From Macrotis lagotis (lineage: Eukaryota; Chordata; Mammalia; Peramelemorphia; Peramelidae): a stretch of 64,000 nucleotides of DNA. The notes beneath the pieces were generated by a model. That model was not told the origin of the DNA. It saw nothing but the letters and a program-made list of their open reading frames with translations, and searched no databases. A program made the translations under genes and the position numbers. Positions 43,701 to 55,700 of the stretch are shown in pieces. How positions within the stretch are numbered: position 1 is the first letter of the stretch; each line of letters opens with the position of its first letter. Where the stretch lies: assembly GCF_037893015.1 (NCBI RefSeq), contig NC_133662.1:271491944-271555943 (forward strand), given 5' to 3'.

Positions 43701-46700
43701 ATGTAAAGACTGTCAGATCGCCTTCTGTTGGGGGTTGGGGGGAGGGATGGGAGGGAGGGGGAGAAATTGTAAAATTCAAAACCTTACAAAAATGATTGGT
43801 AGAAACTATTATTGTATATAATTGGAAAACAAATAAAATATTTATATAATTAAGAAAAAAGAAACTTACTCCTCCAGGAAGACATTGTATTTAAGGGCAC
43901 TTTTTCCTCGTTTCCTAAGTGTGTGGAGTGGGGCAGGATGGTGGAAGAAGTCACATGAGAATGCAGATATAGCCATCTTTATAGTCTTCCCAAAGTGCCA
44001 AATCCTTTTTCTTACCTACCTCCAGGATCTCAGCAGAAGCCCTTGTCTCTTATATTTGAAAGAAAATAGAGCCCTTTCCCATTGCTTGTGATCTTTCTTC
44101 CCTTCCCTGAACCCACAGCATTGCCTGTGCTCTCCTCCAGTCTTTGTGGAAGACTTGGCCCTTGTCCAAAGCTCACCCTTCTCTTTGCCCATGATGTCTT
44201 AGCCTTCCATCCCCTCAGAGCGCTTTCTCCTTTGCTCCTCCTCTTCTTCAGTTTCCATCTCTGCTCCTTCTCTGTTGCCTACAAGCATGCCCAGCAAGGT
44301 CTCTCTCATCCCATAAAGGCTTCACGAACCCAACCATCTCCTTGAGCCATTGTCTCCTGCACCTGGGCCCTCTGTTCTTTTGTAGCTTCTCAGCCCCTTG
44401 TAATTGGATTTCACTGATGACTTAGCCCTGCCCTTTCACAGGTTCCCTCAGTTCTGCTTGTTTAACTCTCAGACAGCACACTATTGAGCCTCTAGGATTA
44501 TTCTTTTCTTTGGATTTTCATGACTATTTTCTTTCTGAGTTCCTGTCCTTTGTTAAATTATCAGATTTCCTATCCATCCCTCAAGACTGAAGAATACTCT
44601 CCTTTTTTTCCCTACTCTTGCTTTTCTTTTTTTTTTTTTTTTTGCAAGGCAGTGGGGTTAAGTGGCTTGCCCAAGGTCACACAAGTAGGTCATTAAGTGT
44701 CTGAAGTCGGATTTTAACTCAGGTCCTCCTGACTCCAGGGCCAGTGCTCTATCCACTGAGCCACCTAACTGCCCCAAAGTGTAACACTTTCTACATTTTT
44801 TTACCAGCTCCCATGGTCTCAATTATTAATTCTGTGTTGAAGATTCCCAGGTCAGCCCTTATCTTTCTCCTCAACTCCAGTCCTAAGCCATCAAATGTTT
44901 CTTGGACATTGCCAACTGAATATCCTGGAAACTCAGTGGAATTCATCACCTTCCTTCATATACCTGCCCCTTTTCTAAGCTTCCTCATTTCTCTTGACTC
45001 ATTCTTCAGTCATAAGCTGCTCATCTTCCCTCCTTAACTCTTTCCTGTCCTTCTCCCTCATGACCATTTAGTTGCTGGAGAATATTCAGAGATAATGGCT
45101 TCTAGAAAAATCCCCTAAGTCCTCAGGGTGACCCTGGAGGGGTCCTTCAGTCAGATTCCAACTGCCTTTTTCACTTCATCCATGTCCAGTAGCTGCCATA
45201 CTCTTCCCAGACTCCACTCTCCATGTCTCCCCCTTCTCAGTCTGCCTTCGATGCTCTGTATGCCCTTCCTTTTTCCCTTGGCATCTTGGGTACCTGTTGG
45301 CTTTCTCCAAGAAACATTTCCTGAGCCTCAGAGTTTTGGTGCTTCTTTCCCTGTCTTCAAAAAATCATAACAACATATGTATATATGCATTCATAATATG
45401 AGTACATGTAAACCATACATAGACATGTATGACATTGAAGTAATTCAGTGCTTCTGCATTCTAAATCTACATGTGTGGATGTGCCACGTCTTATCTACAC
45501 ACACACATTTGTACAACTATTTCCTTCCAGTCGAATGTGTCAGGGACTGGTTTTCATTTTGTCTTTTTACCCTCAGAACCAAGGACAAGTACTTCTCTTG
45601 TAGAAGGTCCTTGAGAAAAACTTCTTGGGTTGTGTCGTGTTGGGTTCCCAAGGGAGGTGTGTACTCCCTCCTTGCCAGTGATGGTCTCCCATGCTGGGTT
45701 CTTCATTCCATTATTGTCTCTGGTCTTCTTCCAGACTATTGGGGTCACCATCCTCAAGAGCTAGGAGGTGTGTCTCAAGGTGGGGTGGGGAGGGTGGGAT
45801 GGCAGAGACCAACCTCTCCTCAGGGTCAGTCCCATCCAGTGACAATCCCATTCAATGCCTCCTTCAGGCAAGGCAGTACCTCGCTAGGCACAGCCCACTT
45901 TCCACTGGGGAAACACCAGTGCTCAGAGAAGAACGAGCAGAGTTATTTCAGAAGGAGAGCGCCAGTGACTTTGGGGACCAGAGAAGGCTTCTTGGAGGAG
46001 GTCATTTGAGCTGCATCTTGAAGGTCCAACCTTTGGTGGGTAGGAAATGGGGTAGGAAGGGAGGAGGCCAGAGGTAGGGGCAGAACCTGGGCCAGTGGGA
46101 GAGTGATGAGGACCACCAGGGTGGGCCACAGAGAAGAGGATGGAAGACAATGTCAGTCATTTCATGATTCTCCCTTGGGCCTACCTTGACCCAAGAACTT
46201 CTTGTTTCCCCTCCTGGGCATTTATCTGAAAACAGGCCACATGTACCCCTCAAGATGTGATCCCTGTTTATCAAAAGAACTAAGTCTTTGTCTCTGTAGG
46301 TCTCAAGAACAGGACTGGTAGAAGGGCTGTTCTGGTCCAAGCCCTCCCCCTGGGATATTAGATATTTCAGTTGTGCTTTGGGTAATGATAACTTCATTGG
46401 AATAAGTTGGAAGCCCCTAGGGGGGGCAATTTTGAAGCAAACAACATCTGTTTGGATTCATTTTCAAAAATCAGTCTTTATCATTCTGTGGTTCTTTTTA
46501 GTTTCTAGCTCCTCACTTTGGTTTTTTGTGAGGCAATGGAGTTAAGTGACTTGGCTCAAGGTCCCACAGCCAGTAAATATCAAGTGTCTGAGACTGGATT
46601 TGAATTCAGGTCCTCCTGACTCCAGGGCCAGTGTTCTGTCCACTGCCCCCCCCCTTACTTCTAAAGGTTCTGGGGCTAAGTAGGATACGCAGAGTATGCA

Positions 46701-49700
46701 GGTGACCAACCATTGAGAGGAAGCTGAGGGAGGACACATATATGAAATTTGGTTCTGATTCCTGGAAATCCCAGCCAGAAAGGAGAACCTCCCTCGGACT
46801 GTGCTTACTGGATTCACAATTCTCTCCCTTCTCTCTTTGATAGAAAGCAAACTAATGTAGGCTATGCATGTATAACTAAGTGGAATAGAGATCCATATTA
46901 ATCCTGTTGTGAAAGAGGAATCAAATCAAAAAGGGAAAAAATGAGGGGGAAAAACATAATACATAAAACATTTTAAAAATAGAGACTCTACAGTTCCGTC
47001 TCTGGATGTGGATGGAATTTCCCATCCCAAGTCCTTTAGAATTGTCTTTGATGATGGGCCGGTCCATCAGAGTTGCTCATCACACAGTGTATCTATTACT
47101 GTATACAATGGTCTGGTTCTGCTCACTTTGCTCAGCATTGGTTCGTGCAAATCCACACTGAATTTTCTGAGAAAAGGAAACATTGCCCTTTCTCTATGGG
47201 AGCATTTTCCTGGAGCCAAAGGCTTCCTCTAGACTCCAGGTAATGCAGGATGCCAGGACCCCACAGATATATGGTTGGACAGATGTAGAGAGGAGTGGGG
47301 ATGATGAGAAGCTGGGAGGTTAGGGTCCCAGGACTGTTTCATTGATCTAAATTAAGCAGAGGATCTAGATTCGTTACTTGATTAAGCTGTTGCTCTTAAA
47401 TATCAGCCCCAACTTTCCCAAATAAGCATTTACTGAGCTACTATTGTTTTCCAAGCTATATGCTGGGCTCTGGGGGGACAAAGACCCTGACATGGAAGGG
47501 TCTTTTTTTTCTTTTTGCAAGGCAAATGGGGTTAAGTGGCTTGCCCAAGGCCACACAGCTAGGTCATTATTAAGTGTCTGAGACCAGATTTGAACCCAGG
47601 TCCTCCTGACTCCAGGGCCGGTGCTTTATCCACTGCGCCACCTAGCCGCCCCATGGAAGGGTCTTTGCTCTCAGGACTGACATTTTGTTGGGTCCAGGGG
47701 TGAGTGCATGGGATGGGGAGGGGAGAAGAGTGGCATCTCCCCAGCAACAAATCAATGCAACTGAAGGAGGTGAAATGAGGAAGGTGGAGGGGCTAGGTGT
47801 GAGGGAAGGCTGCCTGGAAGGAAGGGCTGCTGTGTTAAGGGATGGAGAGATAGCAGATCCTGAGAGCTCAGTAGGGGAGGGACAGCCCGGCACAATGACA
47901 GTCTATTTAGAGGCCGACAGTCAGGAAAGGGAAGGTCTGATTTGGGGGATAACCACAGATGGGAAAAGAAAACATTGGAAAGAAGAGTCAGAGCCAGATT
48001 GTGGAGAGCCTGAAAGGGTAGACAGCCAGGGGTTTTCTAAGATTTGCTCAGCCCTAATGCTTCTAGCAGACCATAGGTGGGTTCTCTCCAGAGGCCTCTG
48101 GGTAAGGGTCACTGATTTCAAACTGAAGTTGAACATTTCCTTTAATGATCTGAGAAGGGGTCATGGGCTTCACCAGGTAGCTGGCTTAAGAGGAAGATAT
48201 TCTTGCTTTATTCACTTTCAGAAAGATACTCACTGAGTGGATTAAATAATGTAGTCTGTGGGTTTTGGAGGCCAAAGAAGAGAACTAAGGAGCAAATGTT
48301 TACAATGTGCCTCACAGACTCTAAAGCAGCATGTGAATTGTTGTTGGAGGCCAGAGAGGAGATGGCAAAGGTGCCCAGGCTTCTAGGAAGGTCTGAGGGA
48401 GGGCATGTTTCTGAACTCACCAACTATCAATTTAGGTCTAGCAAAGTGGCTTCAAATGAACATTGAAAAGATTCAGGTGCTCATAAACCCCAGACTGTTA
48501 GTATTGCCTATGCCCAGCCTGCTGCTGCCTTCTCTGGTTTTGATGATGATGATGATGATGATGGGGCAGTTAGGTGGCACAATGGATAGAGCATCCATCC
48601 TGGAGTCAGGAGGACCTGAGTTCAAATCCTGATTCAGACACTTAATAATTACCTGTGTGTTACTCAACCCCATTGTCTTGCCCAGCCCCCCCCAACCAAA
48701 AAAGACTCCAAATAAAACAATTAACAAACAATTATAAGAAAGAATAATTTTCTTCAGAGAAAAAATCCTAATGGAGAAATGATCAAGAGATAGGAACATT
48801 TACTTTTCAGATGGAGTAATTAAAACTATCTCTAGCCATCATAGGGCTATGAAACTATGCATCCCCTTTGATATCCAGCAAGGTCATTATTAGTTCTCTG
48901 TCCCAGAAGAAATAAAAAACAAAAAGGAAAAGGACCTTAGCATTCTAGTAGCATTCTTTGTGTGATGCTCCTCTGACCAGCAGAGAGGCCACACGGCTCA
49001 GGAGAGGAGTGAAATGCATTCACGGCAGTGGGGTTGCTAGCAGGACAACTAGCAGTGCCATTTAATGACAGCATCAGACAGTCTTTTGGAGAAGAAAACC
49101 ACAATATTAGCATCTGAGAAAGACAAGTTTCAGCAATTTTAATAGTGCACCCTTGTTCAGGACTTTGCTCCACATCTTGTGTTTTTATCAGAAGGTTTGC
49201 TTTGATCTGTGGTTAGATGTAGATCATGGAAAAGGTCAGCAGAGAGCTTATTCAGGAGCTACATGATCACAACATGGGACATTCTGCCTTACATTGCACT
49301 TCTCTTGGCCCTCAACACTTTGCGATAGCCAAAGAATTAGAAATTGCAGGGATGGCCATCTGGGGAATGGCTGACCAAGTTGTGGTCCATGATATTGTGC
49401 TTTAAGAGATGATGAGCAGGATGCTTGAGAAACCTGGGAAGATGACCCACATGAAAGGCTGCGAAGTGAAATGAATAGAACCAAGAGAACATTGTACACA
49501 GTGATACTGTAAGATGGACAACTGTTCCAAGACAGTTCTGAAGGACATGATGAGAAATATCATCCATTTCCAGAGAAAGAAGTGATGAAATCTGAATACT
49601 GACAAGAAACATAGTTTTTTTTGTTTGATTGCATATTTATTACAAGAGTTTTGTTTTTGTTTTTTCAGTGAAAGGAGCAAAAGGAAAAGGGAAAAAACAA

Positions 49701-52700
49701 ATTTTTATTAGTGAAAAATCATTTTTTTTAAAAGGAAAGACATCTTCCTTCAGCACAATCAGGAGATTATACATGAAGCACTGCTAGTCTATCAGACTCC
49801 ACTGATTTACTGGTTAGTTTTTTTTTTTTAAAAGGTAGGATATCTTTTTTCCCCTCCTGTTATCTTTGGTTTTTTTATTTTTTTATTTTTTCTTTATTAA
49901 AGATTTTCTTTATTTTGAGTTTTACAATTTTCCCCCTAATCTTACTGCCCTGCCTCCACAGAAGGCAATTTGTCAGTCTTTACATTGTTTCCATGGTATA
50001 CATGGATCCAAATTGAGTGATGAGAGAGAAATAGTATCCTTAAGGAAGAAACATAAAGTCTAAGAGATAGCAAAATCAGACAATAAGATATCAGGTTTTT
50101 TTCTAAATTTAATGTAATAGTCCTTGGTCCTTGTTCAAACTCCACAGTTCTTTCTCTGGATACAGATGGGATTCTCCATTGTAGACAGCCCCAAATTGTC
50201 CTTGACTGTTGCACTGATGGAATGAGCAAGCCCATCAAGGTTGATCATCACCCCCATGTTGCTGTTAGGGTGGACAGTGTTTTTCTGGTTCTGCTCATCT
50301 CCCTCAGCATCAGCTCATGCAAATCCCTCCAGGCTTCCCTGAATTCCCGTCCCTCCTGGGTTCTAAAAGAACAATAGTGTTCCATCACATACATAGACCA
50401 CAGTTTGCTAAGCCATTCCCCAATTGAAGGGCATTTACTTGATTTCCAATTCTTTGCCACCACAAACAGGGCAGCTATGAATATTTCTATACAAGTGATG
50501 TTTTTACCCTTTTTCATCATCTCTTCAGGGTAGAGACCCAGTAGTGGTATTGCTGGATCAAAGGGGATGCTCATTTTTGTTGCTCTTTGGGTGTAGTTCC
50601 AAATTTCTCTCCAGAAAGGTTGGATGAGTTTACAGCTCCACCAACAATGTATTAGTGTCCCAGATTTCCCACAACCCTTCCAACAATGATCATTATTCAT
50701 TCTGGTCATATTGGCCAGTCTGAGAGGTGTGAGGTGGTACCTCAGAGAAACTTTAATTTGCATTTCTCTAATAATTAATGATTTAGAGCAATTTTTCATA
50801 TGACTATAGATTGCTTTGATCTCCTCATCTGTAAATTGCCTTTGCATATCCTTTGACCATTTGTCAACTGGGGAATGGCTTTTTTTTTGTAAATATGACT
50901 CAGTTCTCTGTATATTTTAGAAATGAGTCCTTTGTCAGAAATACTAGTTGTAAAGATTGTTTCCCAATTTACTACATTTCTTTTGATCTTGGTTACAGTG
51001 GTTTTGTCTGTGCAAAAGCTTTTTAATTTAATGTAATTGAAATCATCTAGTTTGTTTTTAGTGATGTTCTCCATCTCTTCCTTAGTCATAAGCTGCTCCC
51101 TGTTCCATAGATCTGACAGGTAGACTAGTCCTTGATCTTCTAGTTTACTTATAGTATTGTTTTTCATGTCTAAATCCTGTATCCATTTGGATCTTATCTT
51201 GGTATAGGGTGTGAGGTGTTGGTCTAATCTAAGTTTCTTCCATACTAACTTCCAATTATCCCAGCACTTTTTATCAAAGAGAGAGTTTTTATCCCAATAG
51301 CTGGACTCTTTGGGTTTATCAAACAGCAGATTGCTAGAATCATTTCCTGCTATTGCACCTAGTCTATTCCACTGGTCCACCACTCTATTTCTTAGCCAAT
51401 ACCAGATAGTTTTGATGACTGATGTTTTATAATACAATTTTAGATCTGGTAAGGCTAAGCTACCTTCTTTTGTACTTTTTTCATTGAATCCCTGGCAATT
51501 CTTGACTTTTTATTTCTCCATATGAATTTACTTACAACTTTTTCTAACTCATTAAAGTAATTTTTTTGGAATTTTGATAGGTAGGGCACTAAAGAAGTAG
51601 TTTAGTTTTGGTAGAATTGTCATTTTTATTATATTAGCTCTACCTATCCATGAGCAGTTGATGTTTGCCCAGTTATTTAAATATGATTTAATTTGTGTGA
51701 GAAGTGTTTTGTAATTGTTTTAAAAAAAGTTATTGAGTCTGCCTTGGCAGGTTGACTTCCAGGTACTTTATATTGTCTGAGGTTCCTTTGAATGGGATTT
51801 CTCTTTCTGGCTCTTCCTGCTGTATCTTGCTAGTCATATATAGAAAAGTTGAGGATTTATGAGGGCTTATTTTATATCCTGCAACTTTGCTAAAATTGCT
51901 AATTGAAGAAACATAGTTTTTAAAAAATTTATTTTTCTTGGGGCACCTAGGTGATGCAGCAGATAGGGCACTGACCCTGGAGACAGGAGGATCTGAGTTC
52001 AAATATGGTCTCAGACCTAGTCGTGTGATCTTGGACAAGTCCCTTAACCCCATTGCCTTCAAAAACAAACAAAAAAAATTTATTTTTCTTATTTTTTTGT
52101 GGGGGGAGGAGCCTATGTTTTCTTTTACAATATGACTAACATGGAAATATGGTTTTCATGACCAGACATGTAAAACCTATAACAAATTGTTTACCTTCTC
52201 AATTAGGCGGGGGTAAGGAAGGAGAAAGAGAATTTGGAACTCAAAGGTACATTCATTTAAAAATGAAAGTTAAGGGGTGGCTAGGTGGCACAGTGGATAG
52301 AGCACCAGCCGGGGAGTCAGAGGTACCTGGGTTCAAATCTGGTCTCAAACACTTACTTATCTGTGTGGCCTTGGGCAAGCCACTTAATCCCATTTGCCTT
52401 GCAAAAAACCTAAAGAAAGTTAAAAATTATTTTTATATATAATTGGGTGAAAATAAAATACTGAATAATTTAAACAGAAAAAAGAAATAGGTAAGACAAC
52501 AACCAACCACACAATCAAAAAACCCCAATCTGAGAACATGGGATTGAATGTAAAATGATGAGATTTCATAGAGATAAATGTCAAATCTTATGCTTGGGTC
52601 ACAAAGAAATCAACTTTCCAAGTACAAAATGGAGGCAGTTCTTAGAAATAGCAGAGGATGACCTGGGTCTCTGAGTGGCCCTCAGACTTGGTCTGAGTCA

Positions 52701-55700
52701 AAGAGAGAGAGCCAGGAGGCATGAACCCTGCTGAACTCCCTGTTCCTTGGGAACATGGATGGAGGCCTAGTTTTGGATCTGCTGTTGGAGAACTCAAGAG
52801 AGTCTAAGAGCTTGGACCAGGGAAGACTTAGAGGGATCCCTAGCCACAGATTTCGTGCTCATTACATGTGGTCCCCTTGTTTAACAGATGAAGAAACTGA
52901 GGCCCAGAGAGGGGAAGGGGCAAACCCAAGGTGACCAGTGATTAGGTTTCAGTGCCTCCAAATACAGGCAGGCCTCTCCTTATTGCTTGGCATGGTCAGT
53001 GATGGCTGTCTTCATGGTGGAAGGCTGTCAGGAGCAATGGGAGGGAAGGGAGCTGCAAGGAGGCAGATTCAAACTGGACCTCAGAAAAAACTTGATTGTG
53101 AAAGCTTCCTCCAAAGGGCCTGGCTGCCTCAGCTTTGCTTTCCCTGTACTGCTTTTAAAGGAGAGTGTGTCTGTGTGTGTGTGTGTCTGCATGTGTGGTG
53201 TATGTTTGTATTTGTATGTGTGTCTGCATGTGTGGTGTATGTTTGCATTTGCATGTGTGTGTATGCGTGCGTGTGGTGTATGTTTGCATTTGTATGTGTG
53301 TCTGCATGTGTGTGGTGTGTGTGTCGGGGGGCCCATGGGTGTCATCCCCAGCCTGCTCAGTGACCCTTCCTCTTCCCCTTTCTGTCCCAGTTGCAGAATA
53401 TGGCAGACTCATCAACATCCCAGAAGCCTCCAGCCAGCTCCAGCCATCAGCCCTAGAGGATCTGCTCTATTCCCACATCAACATTTCCAGTGAGGAAGAC
53501 ACCTCTTCCCCCACCTGTAACCTGCCCTCCCAGGTAGCTTTGAAGGGGTTTCTCAGCCCCCCTGACATCTACTCCTCAAGAAACACAGAAAAGAAATTAA
53601 GTCAACTGCTCAGCAACATGCAAGACTCCATGATTGACAAGCCGATGGCCGAGTCCAAGGAGATCCGCCAGAAGAAAGTCTGTTTCTCTGAGAGTGGCCT
53701 GCCTGGAGGGGACAAGCTGAGAAAAAGCTATTACATAAATGGTAGCAGAGGTCTTCCAGGGAGGGGGGAGGGATCCTGTTGTGTGGAGGTGTCCCCTTCT
53801 GGAGATGGGGAGAGCTGTCTTTGAGTTGATGAGAGTGGGAAGAGTCAGTGGTGGCCCAGGTTCAATGTCAATATCTGGTGTTCACTACTTGTCCAATCTT
53901 GGAAAAAGTCTCTGAACCTCTGTGTGCCTCAGTTTCCTTGTATGCAAAATGGGGATCCTTAAATTGAGAGGACACCTATAAAGCATTTTGCAGGCATTGG
54001 AGAGCTCTAGGATGTTGGTTATTCCTATGATGTGCCCTTAGGGATGCCTTAGCAAGGCCAATTCTGCCCCCCCCCCCATTCAATCTTCCTATCTCCTGTG
54101 CTTTGTCTCCAACGAGATAACTGTTTTCAGAAACCTTTGTAGGGTTAGTTGGCAAAGAAAGAAGGCACAAGTAACTTCTCTTCTGGACTCTGGGAAGTCC
54201 CTATCTAGCTAGGAACTCCTGGGGACAAACTTGCTCTGCTCATCCCATTGGAAGGCAGGACCATACTGGCCCATTGAACAGATGTCAGACAGGGCAGGGA
54301 GGACCACTGGGCTGCTAGAGAGTGGAGAGAGGAGTTCCAGAGATCTCAACAGAGGAGACGAATAAAATGAAGCCTTGTAAGGATCAGTGACAAGGTCTAC
54401 ACTTAGGGGAAAGCAAGGCAAGGTGAGGTAAAAGTTCTGAAAAAAGCTCTGGGGAGGTTCAGGAGCTAGGAGAATGAGAGGAAACCACCATGGACATGGT
54501 ATCACAAAAGCCAATGCTCACTTCAGCCTCAATGAGTAAGGGCATTATCGTAAGGACCATTGGCAGAGGGCAGGGCAATATGCTGGCCCTTTTTTCAGTT
54601 CCTGTGTTCATTTCCCTTCACACACTGAGGACACTTGTCTAGCCCACGGAGGGTCTAAGTAGCCTGTGATTTTAGTTTGTCTGTGGTTTTGTGTTTTTTT
54701 TGAATCAGAATCTAGAACCACTGAATCCCAGAACTGGAAGGGACCCTAGAGGTTAACCAATCGAATTCTCTCATTTTACATGTGACTTGCCTAAGGTCAT
54801 CTAGCTGGTCAGTCTCAGAGACAGCATTCTGTGATGTCATGGTCTTTCCATAGCTTTCTGGCTGCATCAGACACCCCCACCCCACCCCGTCAATCTCCCT
54901 ATGTCTTTCTTTTTTTAGTTTTTGCAAGGCAATGCGGTTAAGTGACTTGCCCAAGGCCACACAGCTAGGCAATTAAGTGTCTGAGGTTATATTTGAACTC
55001 AGGTCCTCCTGACTCCAGGGCTGGTGCTCTATCCATTGCACCACCCTTCCCCGTGTCTTTAGAAATAGAGGGCATCAGAGGTAGTGCAGGGTCAAAGAGA
55101 AGGGAGGAGATAGGTGTGGTTGTTGTTAAGTCCATCTCTTTGTGATCCCAGCCGCAGCACTGAGCTGGATTCTTTCCTAATAGAGCCAGGCTGGAGCCTT
55201 CAGACTGGCTTGAAACTTTGAGACATGGTTTTCTTCTCTCTCTCTCCCCTCTCCCTTGCCCCTCCTGGGTCACTTCTCTCCTCTTAGCTCATCTCCTTTC
55301 TTCCCTTCTCTCTCTGGGTGTTTCTATGGAAACACTGATAAATCAATGTAGGTATCTCTATGTATCTATGGCTCTCTACTCTTCTCCCCACCCCCCTTTC
55401 TGTATTGACATATCTCTCTATGTCTCCATGTACCTCTCCTCTCCTGTCTCTGTCTCTGTTTCTCATGGAGCAGAAGTCCCTCTCCCCTTGTCCTCTGTCA
55501 GACTTCTGGCCTGCTGGGATAATTGAAGCAAGTAGAGAGATTTAGCCTGGAGAACATCTCACTTGGGGGAGACAGCTGCTGCTTTGTGGGAGAGGATTCA
55601 GAGTCATTTTCTTTGGCCCGAAGCCAGAGACCCCAAGGGGCAGATGGAGGCTAGATGTCAACCTAAGGTGGCTGTCCCAAGGTTGAGGGGCTTCCCAGAA

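Larger units (their letters stand above)
51904..52470 (+). mobile_element. L1 3' UTR remnant split by two SINEs
   Basis: The stretches tggaaatatggttttcatga, aatttggaactcaaaggtac and aattgggtgaaaataaaata are an L1 3' UTR in sense, ending in a poly(A)-like signal. A SINE at 51941-52073 is framed by aatttatttttctt. A second at 52274-52415 is framed by a gaaagttaa repeat. Confidence 0.75.
37798..53390 (+). other. SPATC1L: SPATC1L intron 1 (15.6 kb), repeat landing zone
   Basis: No gene is recognised inside. From left to right it holds: unassigned sequence to 39750; an L1 with a nested L1 (39760-40605); a possible LTR fossil (41690-42360); an L1 (42618-43857); several SINEs; an L1/SINE nest (48740-52470); and a TG-rich minisatellite just before exon 2. 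Pyrimidine-rich stretches at 40900-41600 and 44050-45350 resemble old degraded repeats, but I could not assign them. Confidence 0.8.

Noticed and set aside
45377-46009. 210-codon plus-strand frame in SPATC1L intron 1
   Set aside because: It begins in low-complexity AT-rich DNA and continues through mammalian repeat-like sequence (cttcttggaggaggtcattt). No recognisable domain.
50248-51437. Two overlapping minus-strand frames looking like one novel gene
   Set aside because: They are the ORF2 C-terminal part of a dead L1; the same sequence recurs at 42618-43857 and 59042-60157.
53165-53327. CRISPR-like regular repeats
   Set aside because: Units are TG-rich, directly adjacent, without unique spacers, in a vertebrate intron; an ordinary minisatellite.
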